Shown one piece after another: positions 37,758 to 50,016 of a DNA stretch of 64,000 bases. Both the position numbers and the translations under genes were made by a program. The DNA comes from Paragordius varius (Eukaryota > Nematomorpha). The stretch spans positions 558,001 to 622,000 of the forward strand of contig OZ176059.1 in assembly GCA_964247055.1 (NCBI GenBank), written 5' to 3'. Below the pieces are notes generated by a model, which searched no databases, was not told the origin of the DNA, and saw nothing but the letters and a program-made list of their open reading frames with translations. Numbering within the stretch: the first letter of the stretch is position 1; every line of letters starts with the position of its first letter.

Positions 37758-38335
37758 TTTTTCGTGATATAGTGGTATGGTACTTATTTGATATCACGTT
37801 TACGCATAAAAATTGTCCACTTTTTTGGTGCCTTTATTTAAATTAAAAAGTCTGTTTAAAAATTAAAAAATTGATGTTTAAACTTAAGAGATTCCTATTC
37901 TATTAGGTAAACAATTATTTCTTTTTAAGGTCTTAAAATCGAAACCAGCAGGAAAACATCGCTTCTAATAAATTACTTTTTCAGTATGGAATTTTTTTCA
38001 TTAATATTATTTAAATCTATCAAAATATTGAAATTATTGTATAACTAAACAGAATTATTGCACAAATATTAAATAATAGCGCATCTCAAACTTTACCTAA
38101 AATATTTTTTTGCTTTATATATTAAAAAAACAGGTATTCTTTAAAGTCCTGTTTACAATGTTCAGCATATCTTTTATATTTTAGGAAATCAGCTGCAAAA
38201 CAAATTAGTTTGGGTGCTACAATACAATATATTTTTCAAAAGACAATTTATACTTTTTAAACCGTATTTTATCGAATATAAAGTGTTTCATTGCATAAGG
38301 GAGAATTTATAAATTGTGGTTCCAATTTAAATTAA
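37758..38335. other. Upstream region of HMCES, nothing else seen
   Basis: Presumed promoter side of the minus-strand HMCES gene. No recognisable element or open frame. Confidence 0.5.
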
Positions 38336-39440
38336 TTAGCACTTGAATGCAACACATTCATTTCCGTTCTTCGATTCGAATTGAGGTCGTTAGATACCCC
38401 AGGCTGTGACAAATTAAATATTTCAATATGGAATAAAATTGAAACCATGGGAAATGTTTTCACTCACATAACATTAACACTTGGATACAACACATCCATT
38501 TTAGTCCTTCGATTCATATTGGGGTAGGTAAATACCCCAGGCTCGTTTAAAATTAAATTCTTAAAAATATATGGAAGGAATAGAAATCATGGCAAAATTT
38601 TGCACTTATATAACATTAATAAACCGAAATTTCTAAAAAAATTTATTCAAAAATACTTTACATATATTTTAAGCTAAAATCGAAAGGTAAAAATTTAGTC
38701 AACCTGACATGTGTGCAATGGTAAAATTCAAAAATAATACAAAATAAGCCGTTTTTTCTATTTTTATCAATGTTAGATGTAATTTAAATATAAAATAAGC
38801 TTTGATTTTACCCTTAAGACGATATTTTACAAAATTTTGTAAAATAATAATGGCGTTTGACATGAAACTTTTTCTTAACAAAATATTTAGATATTTTGGC
38901 ATATTTACACATTTATTATTATAGAAGCATAAATTTAAATTGGGACCGTTTCCTTCGGTAGTTTTTTAAAAATCCTAACTCAAATTTAGTCTGGGGTATT
39001 TAGATACCCCAGTTTGAATCGAAGTGTTAATGAGCGGAAAAATAATAAATTTATTTAAGAATAATATTGATATTATTTAATCATAGGTAAAATCCATGGG
39101 TAAAATTTAGCCAGTATGACATGTGTGCATAAGCTAATAAAATTTATGTTAGATATACCACTTGTTCTGTTTTAATCAAATTAAATGTGATTTTAATAAA
39201 AAGGTAAACTTATTAGGCTTGGAATCAAATAAAGGGTATTTTGCGAAACTGTTGTAGATTAAAATTGGCGTCCAAGTACTATACGGAATTTTTTTACAAA
39301 ACTATTTTATTTAGATATTTTGGCTTATTTATTTAATTTTTATCAGGATGATTTAATTTACAACCGTTTCTTTCAGCTTTCCAAATAACAACTGAAATAT
39401 TTGGGGTATTTAAATACCCCAATTTGATTTTAAATGTTAA
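38336..39440 (+). mobile_element. Family E element, older copy split by a younger one
   Basis: Outer pieces 38336-38473 and 39031-39440 form one element. The left end is degraded (TTAGCACTTGAATGC); the right end TTTTAAATGTTAA is recognisable. The younger copy occupies its internal ACATTAATAAACC site. Confidence 0.74.
38474..39030 (+). mobile_element. Family E element, younger copy nested at TTAA
   Basis: TTAACACTTGGATACAAC to GAATCGAAGTGTTAA; the target is a TTAA within the older copy. This is the second independent self-insertion of this family in the window. Confidence 0.8.
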
Positions 39441-39665
39441 TACTATGTATTTAAATGTGTTAGATTTCAAAGAAATAGGTTTGAAAAAGTATGGCTGTCT
39501 TTATGAAAAATATATATGTTTTAGCATTTCGACAAACTTCGCCGAATGCTTTTTCCAAATTTTGGCAGTTAAGTATATAAAACGAATCGTAACAAATTTA
39601 TTGTGCTCTGAATTTTTACCCTCACCTTATGTTAAAAATCGAATTAATTATTTACTGATATTATA

Positions 39666-39946
39666 CAGTAAAAATTGAAATTATACTGACAAAATGTTAA
39701 AATACTAATATTTTTTCAAAAAACAACCATACTTTTTAGATCTTGATTTTATAAAACACATACCGTTGTTTATACCTGCACAGAAAAGGAGAGTATATAG
39801 GTAAACAATCAATTATATATGTTTACAATTGTAATTAAATAGTTTATAAGGGAAATATTGAGGGTTAAAAAGCATGGTGGTCTTTTTAAAAAATATTTGT
39901 CTTTATACTTTAAGGTTTTATCCGAATAATTTTAAGTTTTACTGTA
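39666..39946. mobile_element. Family B MITE
   Basis: TACAGTAAAAATTGAAATTA at the left, TAAGTTTTACTGTA at the right; inner CAACCATACTTTTTAGATC is mirrored by AAAGCATGGTGGTC. Confidence 0.78.
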
Positions 39947-40856
39947 TTTACCATGAAAATTTACCGATAAACTCATCAAGTAATTGCCTACACATCTCAA
40001 TTTAATTATTGAACACATTTTAAAATCACCCTAAAAATGAATATATTAAAATAATACATATCATTAAATAGTTTTTTGGCAGAGTTATTTATTTTTTTCT
40101 GTGTTTCTTTAATTATATCAGAAAATATACGTAATCTTCTTTTATTAATAAATGTATATATCTTGATGTAAAATATTATTGTAAAAATCAACTATAACGA
40201 GATGAGGGCATATTAAGTCAAAAATTACCCATAATATATTATATATCTTATTATAATTAAACTATAAAATGTAAAACATGCCAAAAACAAATATTTAATA
40301 TTAATTATGCAGTATTTTAGCCAAGACACACATAATTTATTTTGCAAATGAATATGAAATGTTTAAAGGTAAATGCGAAATTTTTAAAAATGAAATTAAA
40401 ACGTAAAAATATACAGTCATTTATTTTTTTAAAAGAATCACAGTACTTTTTAAAATTTGATTATGTATATATAACTCATTGTTTTGAACTATAAAATATG
40501 AAATAGGGACATATATTTAAACACGCTTAATTATATAATTTTCAATTCTTAAATAAAGGTTTTAAAAAATATGGTTGTCTTTTGGAAAAAGTTTGTCTCT
40601 TTTATTTTTACCTTTGTCCGTATAATTCTAATTCTTACTGTAAAATGTTTAAGGTCAAAAATCAAACGTAAATTATATTGATTTTAGTAAATTTAAATTT
40701 TCAAATGTGTATGTAAAGTATAAATATTATATAAAATCGGAAAACTTTCAAAATTAATTCCAATTTTATTTTTTTTAAATTTGTCTTATCATTTGATAAT
40801 ATAAATTATATTATCAAATAAACTTTTTTTATATATAAAAAACACTCATTCATTTG

Positions 40857-41160
40857 CAGTAAAAATTGAAGTTATACGGGCAAAACGTTAAATTATAAGA
40901 CAAATATTTTTATCTAAGACAACCATACAACCATACTTTTAAATCAAATATTTTTATCTAAGACAACCATACTTTAAACTTAGTTACAATCGTAAAATAT
41001 AGAATTGATTGTGTTAGTAATATATATCTCCATTTAATACTTTGCAATAGCAAACAATTATTCTATTTAAAAAGTTCGAGATTAAAAATTATAGTTGTCT
41101 TTTGAAAAAATTTTTGTCTTTATATTTTTGCATTTTATCCGTATATTTTCATTTTTACTG
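40857..41160. mobile_element. Family B MITE with a duplicated inner segment
   Basis: Left GCAGTAAAAATTGAAGTTAT, right CATTTTTACTGTA. The phrase ATCTAAGACAACCATAC occurs twice, a local duplication not seen in other copies. Confidence 0.75.
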
Positions 41161-41361
41161 TATAATGTGAGATTAAAGGCGTTTTTTTAAGATAATTATT
41201 TCTAAAATCAATTATTTACCCATAATTGTTTTTCCAAAATAAAAAAATAATCCTATGTATTTGTCCACAATAATGATTTAATATGGGGGGGACTAATGGA
41301 AAACTAACTTGCTACGTTTTCTTCCAATCTTTGAAATGTAAAAAATAATTTAATTTATTTG

Positions 41362-41409
<48 letters not shown>

Positions 41410-41711
41410 CTAAATACTGTCATATGATTTAAAAATATATAATAGAAAAGTTTTATTTTAATATTTGGCACAATGATAAAAAATATTTTTTTTTCGAACA
41501 GTATATTCAAGTTCCAGTTCTTATAAAAATTTTATTCTGAATACAATTTTTTATCAATTACATTTATTACAGCATTTATAGTTTTTGTAAACCTACCTGT
41601 GAGAGAAAAAATAATAATTTTATAAGTGATTTTTCAAAACAATTTTTATAATGCGTAATTCCGTTTCCTTTCTATCTTTATAATTTTATAAAATACTACT
41701 TATAATATATA

Positions 41712-44270
41712 CAGTATAATAGGTGTGTGTATTGCTAGAAACTTATTAATTATTGCCAAATAAAATAGCATTTATAGCAATGAGAATTATTATTAGCTAA
41801 TAATAGTAAAAAATGAACAAAATAATTATAAGTCAATAATAATGGCCTTTGTTGTATATGCTATTTGGCAATCTATCTATATATTTATAAAAATGGAAAA
41901 TGTTGGCTTTGTGATCTGTTTTCGGAAAACCGACAAACCCATTCAAATTGAAATGTCAAAAAAATATAATCATCAATGAATGCCCTGACAAAAGCTTCGC
42001 CTTTTTTTGAATTAGGTCCCCAGATAAAACCTATCACGTGTAAAAACGGGTTATTTTTAAAAACAAAAGTCCACAAAAATCGTGTCTCTGAGACAAGGAA
42101 AACGTGTTGGACCATTTGATTTCAAAAATGATTATTTTTACTTTTTTCTATTGCGCCGAACATAGTCGGCTTGCTTTTTAATTTAGGCTCACTTTTTACC
42201 CGCTCCCCCCGTAAAATACCATTCTTTTCAAAGTTCACAAAAATAATATTTTGAATCTATTTTTCGCCCAAGGTATGAGACCGTAAAAATTCAATGAGAA
42301 TTCCAGGTGTTCCCTGTTGAAATTCAAAAATTTTAGTCGTGCGTTTTTTTATATTGACTGCTGGGTAAGGAGATACCCGCTAAAAACTGGCCGTCATAAA
42401 TAGCGTGCCTTTGGGGCTGAATTTCAAAAAACCTATCAGGCCATATGAATTCAATAGCTGCTTAAAATAATACCCGTATCAAGGCATAAATTTAGGTCGA
42501 GCGGTTTTTAAACTTAGCCATTTAGGCTCTTCATACCCTGAAAAATGCGCCACCATAGAATGATTTTTAGTTTTGAGGCAATTTTTTCAAAAACTCTAAG
42601 AGAGCATATGGAATCAATCATGATTCCAGGTTTTCGCTGTAAATTGGCAAAAATTTTAATCGAGCGTTTTTCTGTTTCGCCCCTGGTTAGGGGGCTACCC
42701 GCGTAAAACTGCGTCACCATATCGAAATTTGCGTTGTTTACGACTTAATTTTCAGAAAATTTATCAGGCCATAAAGTTTAATAAGGGCCTGAAATATTAC
42801 CCGTAAAAGGCAAATGTTGAGCGGTTTTTTTTAATTACCCCTTAAATAAACCCTTGCCCTGAAAAAATGCGCCCCATAGAATGACTTTTGTTTTAGGCAA
42901 TTTTCAAAAATCCCACCATAGCATATGGAATCAATCATGATTTCATGTATTACCCGAATCAAGGCAAAAACTTTGATCAAGCGTTTTTTTGTTTAGCCCC
43001 TGTTTAGGGGGCTACCCGCGTAAAACTGCGTCACCATATTGATACAGCATGTCTTTGGAGCCAAATATCAGAAAATCTATGAAACTATGTAAGTTAAATA
43101 AGGGCCTAAAATATTTATTACCTCTTAAAAACAAATATTTTAGTAATAGGGGGTAATTTTATTGAGTCGCTCTAAGTAAGGTTTACGCCCTGGAAAAATG
43201 CGTCGCCATAGAACATTTTTTTTGAAACAATACTTCCAAGACCTTATAGGAACATATGGAATCCATGATATTTACAGTATTCCCCATATAAAGGCAAAAT
43301 TTCTCAACGCTTTTTTTACCTGCCCCTGGGTAAAAAGCTACCTACCAAAAACTGCGCCACTATATGAAAATTGCATTGTTTTGGAGCTAATTTACAGATA
43401 ATTTATGAAGCCGTATTAGCTTATTAAAAGCTTGAAAAATTACCCGTAACTAAGTAAAAATTAACAGGCGTTTTTTTATTAGCCGTTAATTTGGAACCTA
43501 ATCATAACAAATTGGTATATCTTTTGTATCTGTAATAGCATTGTCCTTTTAGGATCGTTAAATGTATTGCAACGTTCATGTGTTAGATTATATCAACAAA
43601 ATATATCAGTATAATTTTGCCATAGCCTGCCTGATTTGAACTTTTAAATAGCTTAGTTAGGGCGGGATTATTAATGATATAAACTCCAAATGATATTACT
43701 TGAGGCTAGGAATTATTCTCCAAATGTTATCTAAACACTATTTGGAATCAGGGTTAGATCTTAGCAAATTATTTACTGATCAGGTCTAATTAGGAATTGG
43801 TGAGATAGGCACTTTACATACGACAATGTAGGGTTTTTTATAAACCTACGGTATTACATAAGGACAAATTATACTCATTAAAGTGTTCAACTGCATCACA
43901 GATTAGGCATTAATATATACACATAGACATTTTACAAATGTGTGTAAGTCAAACCTCTTTACTCTATTATAAGGACAAAATTATACATGTCTTTTTTATT
44001 ATTTATATACCCAATGTCAAAAATAAAGCTTTTTTTGCACGTTTCGCCCAATAATTACTTATGTTTTTTTTTACTAAGATCATTGCTGAATAAATATTTT
44101 TTGTTAACATAGTTTTTATTTAAGGTGCTTGGGGCCTTTATACCCTTAAACCCGCTCAACAATATGTTTTTGAGGCTATTTTTCGCCAAAATAGGAGGAA
44201 GGATTTCATCGGGCTGCATAGCAGCCCAAGATTTACGCTAGTAATTAATATTTCTAGCAATTAATTCCAA
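41712..44270. mobile_element. Family D MITE split by a Helitron-like element
   Basis: Left piece 41712-41871 ends CTATTTGGCAA; the right piece starts TAATTAATATTTCTAGCAA at 44242. Rejoined, it matches the family D right half. Confidence 0.76.
41872..44241 (+). mobile_element. Non-autonomous Helitron-like element 3 with 160-bp tandem repeats
   Basis: Starts TCTATCTATATATTTATAAA and ends GGGCTGCATAGCAGCCC hairpin, then AAGATTTACGCTAG. It is inserted exactly between A and T of a family D MITE. Between about 42.4 and 43.4 kb, alternating phrases AAAATGCGCCACCATAGAATG-like and AAAACTGCGTCACCATAT recur every 155-175 bp, about six units. No helicase or Rep coding sequence was found. Confidence 0.82.
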
Positions 44271-45321
44271 ATAACCCTAAATAAATGTGTCATAAATAAT
44301 TTAACGCAAAAAAGTGTGTTTTGTTGAGAAAGCTTTTAGGAAAAAAATTTTTTCCATTAATTCATATATATATATATATATATATATTAAATTTGGTCAT
44401 ATCGTAAAAAAAACAATTACGTAATAGCACAGAAATAAATAAATAAATAACGATAATAATAAATTAAGTAATTTACAGTTAAATAACATTCAGAATATAC
44501 TCGAAAAACCATATACGATAAGTAAATAAAACAACAAATATGGTTGAAAAATTAAACAAAAACATAAATTTTGTATAGTTAATTTTGGACTAACTTAATT
44601 CAAAACTATACGATACTGTTATGTTTTATAACGTATGTGACAATACATAAATATATAGAGAAGAGAACATGCTCAATACATAGTGGAATAAATATGTTGT
44701 GTTAAAATGGTAGTTTGTGCCAAAAATTTAGTATATTATTGCTTGACTGCTAATATTTTTTAAAAACACCAAAAAGTTATTATTAATAAAAAAACAAGTA
44801 CAATGCATTTTATTTTTGCGATTTCGTCATATAATATATAACTCCATAAGAAGACATCATCTTTTAATCTTTTTGTACCATTTATTTTTGCTCCTTACTT
44901 CATCAAACATAAAGACACATATATGTTTATATAAATATAATTTTTTGCACAACAAAATAATATTCAAATATAAAAAAATGAGATAAATAAACGTAAGATA
45001 ATAATATAATATTAAAAAATAAACAACGACCTTTGAATTATTTTATGCAATTTTCATATTTTATCTTTACCGTGCGTGGATTTACCTTATAAAGAAAGTA
45101 AGAAATAAATAACTATATATTTATACGTACTTTTGACAATTATTATATAAACATCCGTCAAACTTCCAAATATCTCACACCTTTTTGTTCAACAAGTGTT
45201 GTATGTATGTAGTTACTATTTCAAATTGTTCGCTATCACATATCATATGTATGGATATATAGTTTAACATCACTTTATAAAAGCCTAAAGACGCTTCTTA
45301 CTATATATAATATATGTTATT
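44271..45321. other. Upstream region of the FRRS1-like gene
   Basis: AT-rich, with a short (TA)n near 44366-44386 and a TAAA/TAAT-rich patch near 44435-44465. No gene. The promoter is presumably here, but no motif is decisive. Confidence 0.5.
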
Positions 45322-47034
45322 ATGAATATTATCCATACGGTTTTATTGCTTTATTTCTCAAACATCTACGATCATTTAAATATTTTCAATATCCAAAATT
45401 TGATTGTCAAAGCTCAATCCGTAAGCACTGATGCTTGGTATACGAATGCGCAAAGATCAGCTTGTGGTCGATCTTTTGGTTGTTTTACCGATCCCGACAT
45501 TTGTGAAATAAATTTATCTGTCAGCGGTGGATCTACTGCCACAAATGTCCCAATATGTCATAGCTATGTTTTGTATCGCCCCAACCCTACGAATCCGAGC
45601 CTGCTCGATTTTTTTATGGAACGACGGAATATACCAAACACTGAAACCAACAATAAATATATTGCCTTGGGTCTTGGACACACACCCCAAATGGGGGGAT
45701 CATCCGTAATTATGTGTATGACATGGGGACCCGTCGGTAATATATCTGGTGCAGTGGTTAATCGATACAATCGTGGGTACACCAATATTCGTTTACCAGC
45801 TAATGAAGCTACTTTGGGTATTTCATCACCGCGCATTGGGTTTGTCACACCACCCCTCTCACAAACTAGCGGGCCACCGGGAGTTGGGGCCCAACAAAAG
45901 AGTTTGAGTTGTGCCTTTTCTCGCCAAAAAGATTTGTTGGCATCTACGCAAGTTGTTTTCCCCCTTCAAAATCCGACGTCGCGTTTAGTATCAGGTGGTG
46001 GAGGAATGCAACAACAGCCTGACATTGGTATACCCTATTACCTTATGTTAGTTGAGGGTAATGTTGATGTTCAGGGTGAACCCCAGTATCATGGTGGTCG
46101 TCCACCACATGTTAGTCCGTCCAAAATTGTACTGGCTCAACCATTAGTTTCGCTGCCCAATGGGCCAGCGGGCGGATTCGCTCTCGCACCCCCGAGTTTT
46201 GGGACGTCCCAAGCACCCCTGAGAAGAGGTATGTTATCCCTACTAACTCGACTCCATGGTATTTTCATGATTGTAGCTTATACCATGCTCATATCAGTGG
46301 CCACATTGTATGCCCGACACCTTAAAGGATATTTGCCGGAACGTAAGATTGGTGGACTTAAGCTTTGGTTTGTCCTGCATCGTACCATGAATTATTTGGC
46401 TGTCGTGTGTGTCATCATAGGTACCATCCTTATCTTTGTCAAGGCTCGTGGATGGAGTTATGATGCCAGCAAGTATCCTGCACTCGTTCCCATAGCTCAT
46501 TCCATCACTGGCATACTTGCTGTAATTCTTGTGTTAATCCAACCCGTTATGGCTTACTTTAGACCACCCGGGGGCCCTAGCATACAACGTATCACGTTCA
46601 ATTGGATCCATCGTATAGTGGGTATCGTGGCTTTTGTGTTGGGTATTGCAACCATTTTCCTGATCGCACGCTTCAAATTTTACCCTGTGAATGAGTTTGC
46701 TCAACGCACGATACAAGCTATGATAGCGTTCGTTGTCATATACGTACTGACAGAAATTATTTTATGGACCCTTCATTTTGTACGTCATTGGTTAAAACGC
46801 AATTGGGCCACCAAAAATAGTTATGATATGAATCCGTACAATCACCATTTCCAAAATGGTGGACAACCCGGTGGGCCCGTAAACGGTCATAACCCTTCTC
46901 CAGCTTCTGGACCCGTTGAAAGTGAATCGACCGCTCAGCGATGGGAGTTTTGGAAAGGCATCATTATAAACATTTACTTTATTATAGCGCTAATACTTAT
47001 GATTGCTATGGTTGTTTTCATTGCATTAGCCTAA
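45322..47034 (+). CDS. FRRS1: DOMON-cytochrome b561 membrane protein, ferric-chelate reductase 1-like
   Basis: Single 570-codon exon. The DOMON plus cytochrome b561 pairing moves electrons across a membrane, and animal FRRS1 reduces ferric iron. A hydrophobic N-terminus (about residues 3-12) may be a signal peptide. Residues about 35-270 form the DOMON part, with GLGHTPQMGGSSVIMCMTWG as the core and several Cys that could pair. Residues about 304-490 hold the b561 helices with four spaced His: H312 (RLHGIFM), H353 (VLHRTMN), H393 (IAHSITG) and H430 (NWIHRIVG), the two-haem set. A last helix spans about 546-570. No reeler domain is present, unlike vertebrate FRRS1, so a fly SDR2-like or fungal/plant-like DOMON-b561 protein is an alternative name. 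It is intronless and less AT-biased than its intron-rich neighbours. Confidence 0.88.
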   Translation: MNIIHTVLLLYFSNIYDHLNIFNIQNLIVKAQSVSTDAWYTNAQRSACGRSFGCFTDPDICEINLSVSGGSTATNVPICHSYVLYRPNPTNPSLLDFFMERRNIPNTETNNKYIALGLGHTPQMGGSSVIMCMTWGPVGNISGAVVNRYNRGYTNIRLPANEATLGISSPRIGFVTPPLSQTSGPPGVGAQQKSLSCAFSRQKDLLASTQVVFPLQNPTSRLVSGGGGMQQQPDIGIPYYLMLVEGNVDVQGEPQYHGGRPPHVSPSKIVLAQPLVSLPNGPAGGFALAPPSFGTSQAPLRRGMLSLLTRLHGIFMIVAYTMLISVATLYARHLKGYLPERKIGGLKLWFVLHRTMNYLAVVCVIIGTILIFVKARGWSYDASKYPALVPIAHSITGILAVILVLIQPVMAYFRPPGGPSIQRITFNWIHRIVGIVAFVLGIATIFLIARFKFYPVNEFAQRTIQAMIAFVVIYVLTEIILWTLHFVRHWLKRNWATKNSYDMNPYNHHFQNGGQPGGPVNGHNPSPASGPVESESTAQRWEFWKGIIINIYFIIALILMIAMVVFIALA

Positions 47035-47384
47035 ATCTCAAGCAATTATGTGTGTAACACATCTCAAAATGAGATATAAGAATTTCAAGATGAGATGGCA
47101 ACAAATTTGGTGGATATTTATGTTTTACTTGTGCTACAAACAATTTCGTTGGCATTCCTATTCTAAATTTTTTCTTACATAACATCACAATAGTTAAAGC
47201 CTTTCTGTATTGAAAGACACGGTTTGATATGGATTTTGCAACTAAGCGAAATTTACGCTTTGTTGATTTATGCAAATTAACTGTTCATCAATGAAGTTTA
47301 TATTTGATTAACCCATTTCATATTGTTTGCTCCAATAATATAATTAGTATTTATTTCGTTCCACCTTGTTAAATTTTGTTATTA

Positions 47385-47570
47385 CAGTATGAGTAAGTAT
47401 ACATCGCTAGAAAGCTATTAATTATTGCCAAATAGCACATAGAACAAAGGGAAATATTATTGGCTTATAGTTATTTTTTCATTTTTTACTATTAATAGCC
47501 AATAATACTGCCGTTATGTATATGCTATTTGGCAATTAATAACTTTCTAGCAATATGTACTTACTTATGT
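47385..47570. mobile_element. Family D MITE
   Basis: ACAGTATGAGTAAGTATACA at the left and CTAGCAATATGTACTTACTTA at the right; the inner TTATTGCCAAATAGCA pairs with TGCTATTTGGCAAT. Downstream of the FRRS1-like gene. Confidence 0.8.
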
Positions 47571-47814
47571 CTATATTCGATATATATTTGTATACATATT
47601 CCTAAACATTTAAAACGCTCACAACATATAAACTCATATATATATTTATAAGATAAAATTGAATTGTTTAGAAAATTTGGTGATATTAGATATATTTATA
47701 TATTAATAAATATTATTGGCCTTCATAATCCAATTTATTATAGTTATTTTCAATGTCAGGTGCATTATGCATGCATACGTCATTATATAAAAATATATTT
47801 ATATTTACCGTTTT

Positions 47815-48010
47815 TAAGTGTGAACAAATATAAATTACTAGAAAGTTATTAATTACTGCAAAATAACATATGCAGCAAAAAGAATTATTATTGGCTAATA
47901 ATTGTAATAAGTGAAAAAAATAACTATAAGCCAATAATACTTCCCTTTGTTGTATATGCTATTTGGCAATAATTAGTAAATTTCTAGCAATGTATACTTA
48001 CTCATACTCT
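47815..48010. mobile_element. Family D MITE
   Basis: Same structure as the neighbouring copy 250 bp away; left end worn (AAATATAAATTACTAGAAAG), right end CAATGTATACTTACTCATAC. Confidence 0.76.
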
Positions 48011-48059
48011 ATAATAAATTTTATTGGTCGCAATACTTTGATACATGTGAAAATTTAAT

Positions 48060-48335
48060 CTGGTGTTTAACACAAATAGCTTCGCGGGCCACATTTGAAA
48101 TATATATGGGGGGTATTCATATGGAATCTATCAGGTCTTAATTAAAAAAATGGAAGATGCAAAGACATATAGCAATTTTTTCTAGTTCCTCACCAATTGG
48201 ATAGACTTATTTGGAAAAATTGTTTAATAATAACAATTTTATTAAACTTTTTGTAAGGGATATTTTATAATTTATGGATCCAAATTTTTCGCAGGCCGGA
48301 AAAAGTTTCAGAAGGCCGCGTGTTGGCCACCCCTG
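48060..48335. mobile_element. hAT-like MITE (TTGGCCACCCCTG end)
   Basis: Right end GTGTTGGCCACCCCTG; left part GCTTCGCGGGCCACATTTGA matches 11250-11270. Left terminus degraded. Confidence 0.5.
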
Positions 48336-48469
48336 ATCTTATAATAATTTATGATAAACTGATTCATGCGCGTCATATAGGCTTGATTTAATTGTAAAAA
48401 ATATGTTTTTTTCGTCTTTGAATACATTTATAAGTATATATAATGCTAGTTTTTTTATTAAAGGATAAA

Positions 48470-48626
48470 TTTAATGGTTACTTATTTCACACAATAGTTG
48501 GGCAATTTAACAGTGGTGTATGGAAAAAAAGTTTATTCAACATTTTGTTGTTTTTTCCATGTACTACTGTGTTGAGAATTGCCCCAACTAGAGAGTGAAA
48601 TAAACAACCATTAAAATGCATACTGT
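48470..48626. mobile_element. Family C hairpin MITE, short
   Basis: TTAATGGTTACTTATTTCAC and complement ending ATTAAAATGCATACTGTA; inner arm partly deleted. Confidence 0.76.
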
Positions 48627-49186
48627 AAATATTGCTGTAAAGAATCAATTGGCTAAAAGAAAAAATACGTAATAAATAGACATTTTTTATATTCACAAAT
48701 GAGAGCCAATATTGTTTTTACTGGAATGCTATCTAGCAATAATAATTTGTATCTTTATTTTATTTTTGTGTCCGAATATTATTAATTTTGCTGATATTGC
48801 ATCATATTATTCTAAAACCTACTGAAGCCTAAAAATGTAAATGGTAAAAAACATATGCGAAAAAATTTGTGATTGTCGGAGCTCACATGTTCAAAGTTAT
48901 TACAAAAATATTGTTTTGCTATTCATATGCTGTTTATGATATATTTAAGTGATATTTTTTAAATGAAGCATTTAGCTTCCACCAAAATAAATTCTATTTA
49001 AATGCGCAAATTTTGCATTTTTTGATATATATGGAGTATGTAAAGGCCTAAACCAAAAGTACCAAGATAACCCTTTTACAGATGATACTATCAGATTATC
49101 AGAATTTTTTTATATCCTCCTATTTTGGAAGCAGTATAAGATATTTTATCAAGAAAAATTGACTATTAATATTAACACTTTACCAA

Positions 49187-49222
<36 letters not shown>

Positions 49223-49724
49223 ATATACTCTTCTATATAGTGAAACTCACTATCTTATACCAACAAAAAATGATAATGCATGTTTTATTTTTCTTTTTTA
49301 TTTTAAGTGTGAAGAAATTTCATCCATAGAAGTTTTATGTAACAAAAATAAGATTGTTAGTTTAATTAGTGTATAATTACGTCAAAATGTCAAACGATGA
49401 CTTATAATTTGTAGTCATGTTTATAAAATAACAATGACAGTACAAAAGTTGACGCCTTATACATAATACGATATGATAAACATATTTTTTTAAAAAGATA
49501 TTACAATGATAATCAGACACATAATACAGTATGGCATAAAACAATGTTAGTTCACAAACGAATAAAAAAAGGTATTTTCAAAAAAACAAAAGGGGATATT
49601 CTGGATATATGTATATACAACTAGAGTTGTTATTTTTTAAAAAAATATTTCAAAAATGTGTGATTATTGGTTGAAACTGAAACCAAAAATTCATCGGTTT
49701 TAACCCCCTGATAAAGTATTTTTT

Positions 49725-50016
49725 ACAGTAAAAATTGAAATAACATGCGGACATAACGTAAAAATAAAAAACAAATGATTTTTTCTTCAAAGGACAACTA
49801 TGTTTTTTATATCTTAATTTTCCTAAATAAAACTCATTGATTTAAACTGTAAAGTAGAAATAGTTACATTAGTAACACAATTAATTCATTATTTTTCGAT
49901 TGTATAATAATATGATTTTTATAGGATAAATTAAGGTTTTAAAAAAGTGTGGTGGTCTTTAAAAAAATTTTTGTCTTTAAAATGCATTTTGTCCGTAAAT
50001 TTTCAGTTTTTACTGT
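49725..50016. mobile_element. Family B MITE
   Basis: TACAGTAAAAATTGAAATAA at the left and TTTTCAGTTTTTACTGTA at the right; central GTAGAAATAGTTACATTAG as in other copies. Confidence 0.76.

Larger units (their letters stand above)
39441..41711. other. Intergenic MITE field without a gene
   Basis: Contains family B copies at 39666-39946, about 40405-40641 and 40857-41160, and a degenerate family A element around 39985-40400. A (TA)n tract lies at 41366-41406. No coding frame was found. Confidence 0.6.

Noticed and set aside
43198-43401. 67-codon plus-strand frame
   Set aside because: Part of the 160-bp tandem array of a Helitron-like element, not a gene.
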